A stretch of 13,402 nt of DNA, from the NCBI GenBank assembly GCA_003343565.1, contig QALA01000033.1, positions 1 through 13,402 on the forward strand. The letters run 5' to 3'. The translations under genes and the position numbers were made by a program. Shown in pieces: positions 6,427 through 12,731 of the stretch. The notes under the pieces are model-generated. The model worked only from the letters and a program-made list of their open reading frames with translations. It was not told the origin of the DNA and made no database searches. The stretch is from Verrucomicrobiota bacterium (lineage in GTDB: Bacteria; Verrucomicrobiota; Verrucomicrobiia; Opitutales; Intestinicryptomonadaceae). Each line of letters starts with the position of its first letter. Positions within the stretch are counted from its first letter, which is position 1.

Positions 6427-8025
6427 CTATTGGGATATGAGGGAATTGCCGGTCATTTCCTCCGGCTTTTTCAGGCCCATCAGCTGGAGAACGGTCGGGG
6501 CGATGTCGCCCAATTCCCCGCCGGAGCGCATCTTCAGCCCCTTTAGGCCGCGCCCGTAGATTATGACCTCCACGGGGTTCATAGTGTGGCGGGTGTGCGG
6601 CTCGTTTATGGAAGGCTCGAAAAGCTGGTCGCTATTGCCGTGGTCGGCCGTAATTACGAGGGCGGCTCCAATTTTGTCGGCGGCTTCGGCTATTCGGCGC
6701 ACGCAGGCGTCGACCGTCTCAATGGCCTTGACTGCGGCTTTGAGATTGCCGGTGTGCCCAACCATGTCGCCGTTGGCAAAGTTGACGACAATGAGGGCGT
6801 ATTTATCCTCGCCAATCGCCTTGACGACGGCGTCGGCCACCGCAGGCGCGCTCATTTCCGGCTTTTGGTCGTAAGTCTGCACGTCGCGCGGAGAGTCTAT
6901 GAGGATTCGATCTTCGCCGCGGAAAGGCTCCTCGCGGTAGTCGTTGAAAAAGAACGTGACATGCGCAAACTTTTCCGTTTCGGCGCAGCGCAGTTGCGCC
7001 AGTCCTTTGGAGCTGACATATTCCCCCAAAATATTGGCCATCTTGGGAGGCTTGGGAAACAGCACGTTTTCGCACAGGCCCACTTTGTATTCGGTCATCG
7101 TGACAAAGAACACCTGCGGCCACACGGCGCGCTTGAATCCGTCGAAATTCTTGTCGACAAACGCGCTCGTCATTTCGCGCGGACGGTCGCCTCTGAAGTT
7201 GAAAAATATGACTGCGTCGCCGTCGGAAACTCTGCCGATAGGTTTGCCGTTTTCCTCAATCCATGTGGGGAGTATAAATTCGTCTCCCTGCATGTTGTCC
7301 GATGCGGGGTGGTCGTAGTAGTTTTTGAATGCGGCCTCCGCATTGTCCGCGCGGGCCGCAGTCTTGACTCCCACGAGACAATCATAGGCGCTCTCGACGC
7401 GGTCCCAGCGCTTGTCGCGGTCCATAGCCCAGTAGCGCCCGATTACGGAGGCGACTTTCCCCACTCCGCATTTCTTCATTTCGGACTCAACCTGTCTGAT
7501 GAAATCCAAGCCGCTGGTCGGCGGGGTGTCGCGCCCGTCGGTAAAGGCGTGCAAGAAAACTTTGTCGTACTTCTTATCGGCGCAGATTTTCAGAAGGGAA
7601 TAGAGGTGGCGAAGCATGGAATGCACGCCGGCGTCGCTACAGAGCCCGAACAAGTGCAGGGCTCCCCCGCCGTCCAGCTTCTTGAACACCTCCTGAAGCG
7701 CGGGACTTTGAAGGACGGAACCGGTTGCAAACCCCTTGTCGATTCTTACGATTTCCTGATCGACTATGCGTCCGGCTCCGATATTTTGGTGGCCGACCTC
7801 GCTATTTCCCATTATGCCTTCCGGAAGGCCGACGTTCAATCCGCAAGCCGCGATTTCCGTGCGGGGCCATTCGGCGGCAAGCCCTTTGCAGAAGGGGGCG
7901 TTCGCGAGCTTTATCGCATTGTAGCGGTCGAGCGAAGCGTCGTGATTTTCGCCCCATCCGTCGCGGATTACAAGTACGACGGGCCTTTTAATTCCGTTTA
8001 TTTTTGTGTGCTCCTGATTTTCCAT
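6427..8025 (-). CDS. gpmI: 2,3-bisphosphoglycerate-independent phosphoglycerate mutase
   Basis: A 532-residue cytosolic Mn2+-dependent enzyme interconverting 3- and 2-phosphoglycerate in glycolysis and gluconeogenesis. Seen: VIRDGWGEN with metal ligand D22, MGNSEVGHQNIGAGR with the phospho-accepting Ser75, AFTDGRDTPP, IGRYWAMDRDKRWDRV, FNFRGDRPREMT, and the second metal cluster ITADHGNSDQ with PHTRHTMNP. Length is normal for the family (~510-550). The open frame runs on upstream to 8193, but the start at 8025 is preferred: it has a GGAGG at 8042-8038 and begins the conserved domain, whereas the upstream 56 codons look non-homologous. First gene of a unit with aroK. Confidence 0.97.
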   Translation of the reverse strand: MENQEHTKINGIKRPVVLVIRDGWGENHDASLDRYNAIKLANAPFCKGLAAEWPRTEIAACGLNVGLPEGIMGNSEVGHQNIGAGRIVDQEIVRIDKGFATGSVLQSPALQEVFKKLDGGGALHLFGLCSDAGVHSMLRHLYSLLKICADKKYDKVFLHAFTDGRDTPPTSGLDFIRQVESEMKKCGVGKVASVIGRYWAMDRDKRWDRVESAYDCLVGVKTAARADNAEAAFKNYYDHPASDNMQGDEFILPTWIEENGKPIGRVSDGDAVIFFNFRGDRPREMTSAFVDKNFDGFKRAVWPQVFFVTMTEYKVGLCENVLFPKPPKMANILGEYVSSKGLAQLRCAETEKFAHVTFFFNDYREEPFRGEDRILIDSPRDVQTYDQKPEMSAPAVADAVVKAIGEDKYALIVVNFANGDMVGHTGNLKAAVKAIETVDACVRRIAEAADKIGAALVITADHGNSDQLFEPSINEPHTRHTMNPVEVIIYGRGLKGLKMRSGGELGDIAPTVLQLMGLKKPEEMTGNSLISQ

Positions 8026-8037
8026 GATATTGAAATT

Positions 8038-8042
8038 CCTCC
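8038..8042 (-). promoter_or_regulatory. Shine-Dalgarno that sets the gpmI start
   Basis: Minus-strand GGAGG lies 12 nt before the ATG at 8025. It supports the 532-aa form of gpmI rather than the 588-codon open frame. The spacing is a little long. Confidence 0.75.
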
Positions 8043-8054
8043 GATAAAAAATAT

Positions 8055-8091
8055 CTTTGACAAGCATTAAACTTTGCGCCGCCTTTGACAA
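8055..8091. repeat. CTTTGACAA direct repeat upstream of gpmI
   Basis: CTTTGACAA occurs at 8055-8063 and 8083-8091, 28 bp apart and 30-66 bp upstream of the gpmI start. On the minus strand this reads TTGTCAAAG and could supply -35-like elements or a paired operator. No convincing -10 is seen, so function is not established. Confidence 0.45.
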
Positions 8092-8144
8092 CTTAAAAAA
8101 GCGCCGCGCTATTTCTTCACTTTCGCCCTCCGACGCGCAAGCGC

Positions 8145-8174
8145 AAAAAAAGCGGTTCCGCAATCGGGAACCGC
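8145..8174 (-). terminator. Strong minus-strand terminator downstream of the FAD oxidoreductase
   Basis: Minus strand: GCGGTTCC (8174-8167), 7-nt loop, GGAACCGC (8159-8152), then seven Ts (8151-8145). The stem is a perfect 8 bp. It lies 232 nt after the stop of the oxidoreductase gene, so it ends either a long 3' UTR or a separate small RNA. Confidence 0.9.
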
Positions 8175-8406
8175 CGAATGAAAAAAATCTCACCGGTTGT
8201 TTTTATCGGCAAAATCAAGCCGCGAATAAGGCGGGAATTAAATTTAAGAACGCGGGGTTTCGCCCGCGGGGCAAAGAACGGCAAATCCGCAATTAGCACC
8301 GCGAGAATTAACGCGCCCTAAACCCGGCTTGCGGAAATGTGCGACATTCAAATTCGCGCAAATTCGCACGCCGCATTCCGCCGCAAAACCGGCGCGCCCA
8401 AATGAG

Positions 8407-10092
8407 TCAGCGCGCATTCGAATCTTGGGGAACTTCGAGAATTTGGCCGTCGGCCAGCAGCTTTGCGCGAAGTTTTGAATAGTCGATATCCTGCACGCCG
8501 CAATTCGAGTTTATCGCCTGCGCCGCCGCCGTGGCCGCCGAATGGCCGAGAATCATGAACACGGGCTCCATTCGTATTGAGCCGTAGGCGATGTGCGAGG
8601 CAGAGCAGGCGACCGGCACGAGCAGATTTGAAGCTTCGGAACGCTTCGGCACTATTGAGCCGTAGGAAATTTTGTACGGGCGTTTCAGATGCACGCCGAT
8701 GTCGCCCTCGTTTTGGACAAACCCGTCCGGTTTGACGTAGCGTTGCACATTGTGGGAATCGAGCGTGTAGGAGCCCATTCCTATGGAGCGGGGAGTGTCG
8801 GTTTCGGAAAGGCAGTCGCGCTCGGTCATGACATATTCGCCGACCATGCGCCGCGCCTCCCGTATGTAAAGGCAGAAGGGCCAGTTGTCAGTGTCGACAA
8901 ACTCGTCCTTCGCCAATCCGTATGTGTTGAAAATCTTGCGCAGTTCGGGGGCGACCCGCGGATCGTTTGCGAGAAAATAAAGGAAACCGCGCTGGTAGTC
9001 GGCGTGGGCCTTGACAATCTTGGCGCGCTCCGAATAGGACGCCTCCGGATATTCGTAGTTGCCGCCGATAAAGTCAAAACTGAAAGCCGATTTGTTGTTT
9101 GTGTCGGTCTTGCCGTTGGGCATTCTGTCGGGCTTTATAATGTCGGTTCGCCCCTCGGCGCCCCAGTAGCGCAGGGCGAGAATGTAGTCGTCCGGATTGT
9201 AGTTGTCGGGCTTGGGGAAGGGGCGGCGATTTTCCGGAACGTCGGTCATGCACAATCTGAAGCAGTAGGCTTGTATTTTGTCGTCGCCCGCGCCCTTGTC
9301 GCCGGGATAATTCGGACTGACATGCTTTATTAAGCCGCTATTGGGGTCGCCTTCGACGCGGTAGGGCGAAACGTTCTTCCTGAAAAAGTGGTCGTGGTGA
9401 AGAACCCCCGTTTGCACGCCGTTCCATTTTTCGCCGTACGTCGAATTGGATTCGCGCCCAACGCTGTACGTGCAGCCGGAAGCGGCCATCAGATCCCCTT
9501 CGAATGTCGCGTCTATAAATACCTTTGCGCGAAATTGCGCGCCGTCCAGCGTCCTTATGGAGACGATTTGCGCGCCGTTCTTTTCGACCCCGCCGTCCCT
9601 GTCCAAAAGTTTTCCCCTAAACAAACGTATGTTTTTTTCGCCCGCAACCCAGTTGTCGAACACGCGTTCGGCCACTTTGGGCTCGAATATCCACATGGTA
9701 CGGTCTTCGTCGTTTATGGCCTTGGTCTGCTGTCCGCTCAGAACGTCGTTCTCGCGCTTTACCCAGTTCCATGCGTTCGGATTTTGATACTCCTTCCATA
9801 TGCGATGGTAGAACTCCCTAGAAACTCCGCCAATGACGTGCGCCTTACCGGAGTCGGTATAACCTAATCCCGCGCTGCTCATGGCGCCCAAATGAAGGTC
9901 GGGCGAGACCAGAAGCACATCCATTCCCTCCCGCGCCGCCTGAACGGCCGCCGCCACTGCCGCGCTGGTGCCGCCGTAGACGACGATGTCGGCCTCATGG
10001 ACACCGCCCGAAGTTCCGCCTTGTCCGCCGCCGCATGACGACATGAAAACTGCCAAAATGGCGGCAATTGCCGCGCCGAATTTTTCGCACAT
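8407..10092 (-). CDS. Lipoprotein FAD-dependent oxidoreductase (FAD_oxidored-type)
   Basis: A 561-residue exported lipoprotein. Residues 1-20 form a lipoprotein signal ending in MSSC, with Cys20 as the lipidation site, followed by a Gly/Ser-rich linker (GGGQGGTSGG). The FAD-binding Rossmann motif is ADIVVYGGTSAAVAAAVQAA (34-53), then HLGAMSSAGLGYTDSGKA, an interior VFIDATFEGDLMAASG that places a strand next to FAD, and a C-terminal GHSAATAAAQAI region typical of these flavoproteins. This family is abundant in PVC bacteria and Bacteroidota and is often found near glycan genes; substrates are mostly unknown, and some relatives are misnamed xanthan lyase. Start 10092 is chosen over the upstream ATG at 10149 because of a strong SD and an intact lipobox. 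It is monocistronic as far as can be seen. Confidence 0.92.
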   Translation of the reverse strand: MCEKFGAAIAAILAVFMSSCGGGQGGTSGGVHEADIVVYGGTSAAVAAAVQAAREGMDVLLVSPDLHLGAMSSAGLGYTDSGKAHVIGGVSREFYHRIWKEYQNPNAWNWVKRENDVLSGQQTKAINDEDRTMWIFEPKVAERVFDNWVAGEKNIRLFRGKLLDRDGGVEKNGAQIVSIRTLDGAQFRAKVFIDATFEGDLMAASGCTYSVGRESNSTYGEKWNGVQTGVLHHDHFFRKNVSPYRVEGDPNSGLIKHVSPNYPGDKGAGDDKIQAYCFRLCMTDVPENRRPFPKPDNYNPDDYILALRYWGAEGRTDIIKPDRMPNGKTDTNNKSAFSFDFIGGNYEYPEASYSERAKIVKAHADYQRGFLYFLANDPRVAPELRKIFNTYGLAKDEFVDTDNWPFCLYIREARRMVGEYVMTERDCLSETDTPRSIGMGSYTLDSHNVQRYVKPDGFVQNEGDIGVHLKRPYKISYGSIVPKRSEASNLLVPVACSASHIAYGSIRMEPVFMILGHSAATAAAQAINSNCGVQDIDYSKLRAKLLADGQILEVPQDSNAR

Positions 10093-10099
10093 TTTTATT

Positions 10100-10105
10100 T
10101 CCCCC
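10100..10105 (-). promoter_or_regulatory. Shine-Dalgarno that sets the oxidoreductase start
   Basis: Minus-strand GGGGGA with an 8-nt A-rich spacer before the ATG at 10092. It argues against the longer open frame beginning at 10149. Confidence 0.75.
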
Positions 10106-10317
10106 ACGGTTAAATTTTTTATTTCGGCGTATATTTTGGCATATCGCATTCGATTTCACCAAGAAAAAAGCGGCAAATAGGGAAGATTTTTTCCATATCG
10201 CCGCAAAGAAAAATCGGCAAAAATTTTGGCAATAAAAAATTTCGCAATGTTTTTTCTTGCAATTGCGGCGATTATCGAAGATACGCATGGGATATTTTTA
10301 ATAATTTTAACTTCAGA

Positions 10318-10322
10318 AAGGA
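10318..10322 (+). promoter_or_regulatory. Shine-Dalgarno for the GTG-started bS22/mS38-like gene
   Basis: AAGGA (within GAAAGGA) lies 5 nt before the GTG at 10328. It decides the start of the 33-residue protein, since the only ATG in the frame that would give a longer protein (10226) lacks such a site. Confidence 0.7.
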
Positions 10323-10327
10323 CGATT

Positions 10328-10429
10328 GTGAGCAACTTAAAGAAAAAGAGACGCCTCAAAATGAACAAGCACAAGCGCTCGAAGCGCGCCAAGCTCAATA
10401 GGCATAAGAAGCGCCAGTGGGGGTGCTAA
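10328..10429 (+). CDS. Small ribosomal protein of the AURKAIP1/COX24 (mS38, bS22-like) family
   Basis: A 33-residue, extremely basic peptide read from GTG: VSNLKKKRRLKMNKHKRSKR followed by AKLNRHKKRQWGC. The KKKRRxKMxKHKxxKR...NRHKKR pattern matches the C-terminal domain of mitochondrial mS38 (AURKAIP1/Cox24) and the ~33-aa bS22 protein seen in mycobacterial 30S subunits; similar peptides are widespread in Bacteroidota and PVC genomes. By family it would sit in the small subunit near the decoding region. An SD precedes the GTG, and a terminator starts 19 nt after the stop, so it is a stand-alone gene. The frame remains open back to 10226, but that extension is AT-rich and hydrophobic and is unlikely to be translated. 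The family is confident; a role in this organism is inferred. Confidence 0.87.
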   Translation: MSNLKKKRRLKMNKHKRSKRAKLNRHKKRQWGC

Positions 10430-10447
10430 AAAGTTGCGGACAAATTT

Positions 10448-10477
10448 GCGCGGGAAGCCTTTATTCCTGCGCTTTTT
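10448..10477 (+). terminator. Terminator of the bS22/mS38-like gene
   Basis: GCGCGGGAA (10448-10456) pairs with TTCCTGCGC (10464-10472), nine pairs with one G-U, 7-nt loop, then five Ts (10473-10477). Confidence 0.88.
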
Positions 10478-10529
10478 GTCTGTGGTTTTTTTATGCCGTT
10501 TGGCGCAGCCGTTCCATAGTTTGCGCTTG

Positions 10530-10554
10530 CCGCGGTTTATGCCGCGGTTTTTTT
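10530..10554 (+). terminator. Second, tandem terminator-like hairpin
   Basis: CCGCGG (10530-10535), loop TTTATG, CCGCGG (10542-10547), then seven Ts. It lies about 50 nt after the first terminator and probably acts as a back-up. Confidence 0.7.
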
Positions 10555-10765
10555 ATTGGGCTTGTGCGGCTTTATTTAGGCTTGGCAAGCGCATGGAAGG
10601 TTACGGCTGCGGGGCAGAGTACCGAGTACCGCGCAACGATTTTTAACTTCGCCCTGCGGTGGGAGGCAGGACTTTTTATAGAAATAAAAATTCAGGGCGA
10701 TAAGGAAATTTAAAACGCGCCGTACAGAGCGCGCCGCACAAATTTAAGATTTTACCCCTGAGATT
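10555..10765. other. Gene-free stretch with a nested hairpin
   Basis: Together with the two terminators before it this is a gap of more than 300 nt between genes; no coding frame here is convincing. A long-range stem CGCCCTG / CAGGGCG (10650-10656 with 10693-10699) encloses an AT stem TTTTTAT-AGAA-ATAAAAA (10673-10690). An alternative stem CCTGC / GCAGG (10653-10657 with 10666-10670) followed by a T-run competes with the outer stem. A 7-bp tandem repeat AGTACCG x2 is at 10618-10631. Confidence 0.5.
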
Positions 10766-11251
10766 TTATTTTTGCAATTTTTTCTCTACCTTTGCCTTTG
10801 CCGATACGCATTCTATGTCGAGGCGCAAAATCGCCGTTCTTCCAATCGATGCGTCTATGTATTTTTCGCCAATCTCCTCAAAGCCCTTCGAATATTTTTT
10901 CACCAGCATGCGCAGCGCCTTGCGCTTTTCGCTTTCGTCGAAAATCCGTTTGATTTTTCCCTGCGCCATTACGCTTTGATATGAGGTTGTAAATTCGCTT
11001 GGCCGTACCCTCGTTTTGCCGACCACAACAAACGACACGTTCGCGCAATTTTTTAAGGCGTTAAGTTTCCTGCCGTCGGGAGCGCAGTGAAAATAAAGCG
11101 TGCCGCCTTCGCGCGCATAGCTTATCGGAATGCCGTATCCCGAATTTTCGTCGGAAAACGACAAAACGCCGTATTCCGCATTCGTCAGCAAGTCGTCGGC
11201 CTCCTCCGAATTCCAAATCCTATCCTTACGTCTAATTTCCGCGTATTGCAT
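10766..11251 (-). CDS. NimA-type pyridoxamine 5'-phosphate oxidase family flavoprotein
   Basis: A 161-residue cytosolic split-barrel protein expected to bind FMN. Seen: the family opening MQYAEIRRKDR, LLTNAEYGVLSFSDENSGYG (21-40), IPISYAREGGTLYFHCAPDG (41-60), KLNALKNCANVSFVVVG, the TTSYQSVMAQGKIKRIFDE block (88-106) and EKRKALRMLVKKYSKGFEE. This is the layout of the 5-nitroimidazole reductase (Nim) branch of the PNPOx-like superfamily; relatives reduce nitroaromatic compounds but most have no proven substrate, so drug resistance should not be assumed. Many relatives have His where this protein has Arg61 (FHCAPDGRK). Start 11251 is preceded by a weak AGGCG. It stands alone, convergent with the bS22-like gene, and is the last gene of ordinary chromosomal character before the altered region. 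Confidence 0.88.
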   Translation of the reverse strand: MQYAEIRRKDRIWNSEEADDLLTNAEYGVLSFSDENSGYGIPISYAREGGTLYFHCAPDGRKLNALKNCANVSFVVVGKTRVRPSEFTTSYQSVMAQGKIKRIFDESEKRKALRMLVKKYSKGFEEIGEKYIDASIGRTAILRLDIECVSAKAKVEKKLQK

Positions 11252-11321
11252 AATGTCGCCTATTTTAAAATTATTATGCGCGTCTTGAAAAGTAAAATTC
11301 AGTCGGTAGTCAAGCCGTCCG

Positions 11322-11343
11322 TAAAATGGGGCCCCTAAAATGG
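11322..11343. repeat. TAAAATGG repeats flanking GGGGCCCC
   Basis: TAAAATGG at 11322-11329 and 11336-11343 flank the 8-bp palindrome GGGGCCCC (11328-11335). It sits where the sequence changes from chromosomal genes to gene-poor DNA and could be part of a mobile-element end, but no transposase is seen. Confidence 0.4.
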
Positions 11344-11508
11344 AAACTTGGGACAGACGCGTTGCAACAGCAAACGGCGAAGGTGACGTCCCCCCACTTG
11401 CGGTGAATTTTCCCGATTACTTTGAACCATTAACGGAAATAAAGTTTTACCCTAATCGAGGGTTAATAGTGCGAAATAAAAGATAATAATACTTAAGCGC
11501 GAAAAATC

Positions 11509-11530
11509 GGGAAGGGAACGGGGAAGGGGG
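11509..11530 (+). other. Canonical G-quadruplex motif
   Basis: Four G-runs of 3, 3, 4 and 5 (11509-11511, 11514-11516, 11520-11523, 11526-11530) are separated by loops AA, AAC and AA. This fits the strict G3+N1-7 rule for a three-tier quadruplex with very short loops, which favours a stable parallel fold. It ends 6 nt before an ATG (11537), so the last run could also serve as an SD. Confidence 0.75.
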
Positions 11531-11793
11531 AGCTTTATGCGCCGCCAACACTGCGCTTCTTATCATGCGAACATGCGAGTTAACTTGTACGCACGCCATA
11601 AATGATGATGGGACTGGGGGTGGTTTCGGGGGGATCTTTGCACATAATCAAGATACGACTGTCATCATATAATAATCTAATACGATTTATATGCGCCAAT
11701 TTATCATTTACACAAAAAAATTTGGGAAGATGTAAAAAATTTTGTAAAATTATATTGAAAATCAATTAAAAATAGTTTTATTCAATTGAATTA

Positions 11794-11824
11794 TAAAATA
11801 GATTTAATTCTATTTTAGTTTTTT
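11794..11824 (+). terminator. AT-rich hairpin with T-run
   Basis: TAAAATAGA (11794-11802), loop TTTAAT, TCTATTTTA (11809-11817), then G and six Ts. The 9-bp stem is perfect but has only one G-C pair, so it would be weak. A 10-bp palindrome TTCAATTGAA lies just upstream (11781-11790). Confidence 0.4.
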
Positions 11825-11866
11825 ACGCCTTATATAAAACATAGTTATTAGAGTATATATAAATTC

Positions 11867-11903
11867 ATAGGAATGGGAGGAGACTCCCATTCCTATTCTT
11901 TTT
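11867..11903 (+). terminator. 13-bp hairpin with GAGA tetraloop and T-run, no assigned gene
   Basis: ATAGGAATGGGAG (11867-11879) pairs perfectly with CTCCCATTCCTAT (11884-11896) around a GAGA (GNRA) tetraloop, followed by TC and five Ts (11899-11903). It has the form of a strong plus-strand intrinsic terminator, yet no coding gene precedes it on that strand. Confidence 0.75.
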
Positions 11904-11967
11904 AATATTTGGGATTAAGTTTCATTGGGCCGTAATAAGGAGACGGAGAAATATATTGGCGTTTGGA

Positions 11968-12515
11968 CTATTGCTGTTCGGACGCGACAATCTCGCCTAC
12001 GAGTCGGACCGAGGCGATAAAAAATTGTATCCATCGAGATGTTTCCGACATCTTCCCGCCGTTCGCTCTACCGCCGCGGAAAGCCTTTGCAACGCCGCCT
12101 CCTGTTGAGCAAACGCCTGTATTGCCGCCGTGACGGCCGACGGTAAACACGGTCGCCATGCGCGCGGCCATCGCGCCGAGATCAAGATAGAAGCCCTTTA
12201 TGGAGGTTGTGGCGCCGCTTACTTCATTTTTAAATTCTTTGATATTCTTATTTGCGCTGTTTAGAGACGTTTTACTTTCATCGAGCGACTTATTGAGTTC
12301 GTTGGAAGCATTCCTTTGCGCTATGATTGCATTTGCAAGGTCTTTGCCGGTTTTGGAAAGCTCCGCGGCCGACATAGACACTGCCGAAAATGTCTGCCCG
12401 TTGATTTTGGAAATTTCCGCATTGATGGAACGCAGCTCGCTGAGGAGCTTTTGAATTTCCTCAAGCTGGGCTTTCGCCTCTATATTTATATTGCAGGGTT
12501 TTTTTCGTCGGCCAT
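11968..12515 (-). pseudogene. Phage tail tape-measure protein, frame-broken N-terminal remnant
   Basis: Start ATG at 12515 gives MADEK, then an A7 tract (12505-12499) throws the frame. One base back, the frame runs on as NINIEAKAQLEEIQKLLSEL, a long Ser/Lys/Asn-rich coiled-coil stretch (KNIKEFKNEVSGATTS), then LGAMAARMATVF. A second frame change near 12138-12144 leads to SAVTAAIQAFAQQEAALQRL and SAAVERTAG. A third near 12053-12058 leads to EDVGNISMDTIFYRLG, after which similarity fades. The coiled coil followed by an AIQAFAQQEAALQRL-like segment is typical of the N-terminus of tape-measure proteins, which set tail length and are normally over 600 residues, so this copy lacks most of the gene. 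Upstream on the same strand lie two further phage-like frames. It is a decayed prophage piece unless the frame changes are assembly errors. Confidence 0.72.
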
Positions 12516-12578
12516 ATCCGTCCGATTTTTGTTGATTTGTGAAAGTTTTATTCGATTCTGATTTCAGAAATGGAAACT

Positions 12579-12731
12579 CTAACGGACATTTTTATAACGC
12601 TTTTCCTTATGGTTGTCGTAGGGGGTAGCTTCTGGTGTTTGTTGAAGCTGTGGGGCAAGTTTATAAAATATTCTACCGTTAAGGGCGGTCATACTTTTCT
12701 GACGGACAGAGAATCTCGATGATTTAGCCAT
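12579..12731 (-). CDS. Small phage-module protein of unknown function (50 aa)
   Basis: A 50-residue hydrophilic, basic protein (begins MAKSSRFSVRQKSMTAL, ends HKEKRYKNVR). It is not recognised as a family. Support is contextual: its ATG overlaps the stop of the upstream frame in ATGGCTAA, a GAGGGAG lies 4 nt before the start (12742-12736), and it is followed 63 nt later by the tape-measure start, so it fits a tightly packed phage tail operon. A plus-strand frame of exactly the same length lies opposite (12570-12722) and is the competing reading; coupling and SD favour the minus strand. Confidence 0.55.
   Translation of the reverse strand: MAKSSRFSVRQKSMTALNGRIFYKLAPQLQQTPEATPYDNHKEKRYKNVR

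Larger units (their letters stand above)
8026..8406. other. Intergenic region between gpmI and the FAD oxidoreductase
   Basis: No gene is supported here. It holds the gpmI ribosome binding site and the repeat and terminator listed separately, plus a second GC-rich hairpin, CGCGGG-GTTTCG-CCCGCG (8251-8268), which on the minus strand is followed only by a mixed U-rich stretch (TTCTTAAATTT). The 230 nt between the oxidoreductase stop and the terminator could carry a 3'-UTR-derived small RNA. Confidence 0.6.
11252..11960. other. ~700-nt gene-poor, compositionally different region
   Basis: No recognisable gene. Three short plus-strand frames exist: 11340-11486 (48 aa, METWDRRVATANGEGDVPPL...), 11537-11605 (22 aa, with a GGGGGAG before its ATG) and 11602-11769 (55 aa, AT-driven). 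None resembles a family I know, though the first has protein-like composition and could be a fragment of a lost gene. The part from ~11640 to 11870 is strongly AT-rich with inverted repeats. A G-quadruplex motif and two hairpins with T-runs are listed separately. It separates ordinary genes from a phage relic and may be an old insertion. Confidence 0.55.

Noticed and set aside
6586..8070. Long plus-strand open frame (494 codons) opposite gpmI
   Set aside because: Antisense shadow of gpmI, which has every catalytic motif and an SD on the minus strand.
8026..8193. 56-codon upstream extension of gpmI
   Set aside because: An SD precedes the start at 8025, and the extra residues do not resemble the family's N-terminus.
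10417..10713. 98-codon plus-strand frame after the bS22-like gene
   Set aside because: It crosses two terminators and translates to Cys/Phe/Trp-rich sequence without any motif.
11580..11765. 61-codon minus-strand frame in the AT-rich block
   Set aside because: No SD, no recognisable motif, and composition dictated by AT-rich DNA.
12570..12722. 50-aa plus-strand frame encoding a possible single-span membrane peptide
   Set aside because: No clear SD, opposite in direction to the surrounding phage genes, and antisense to a frame with SD and stop/start coupling; kept only as a finding.
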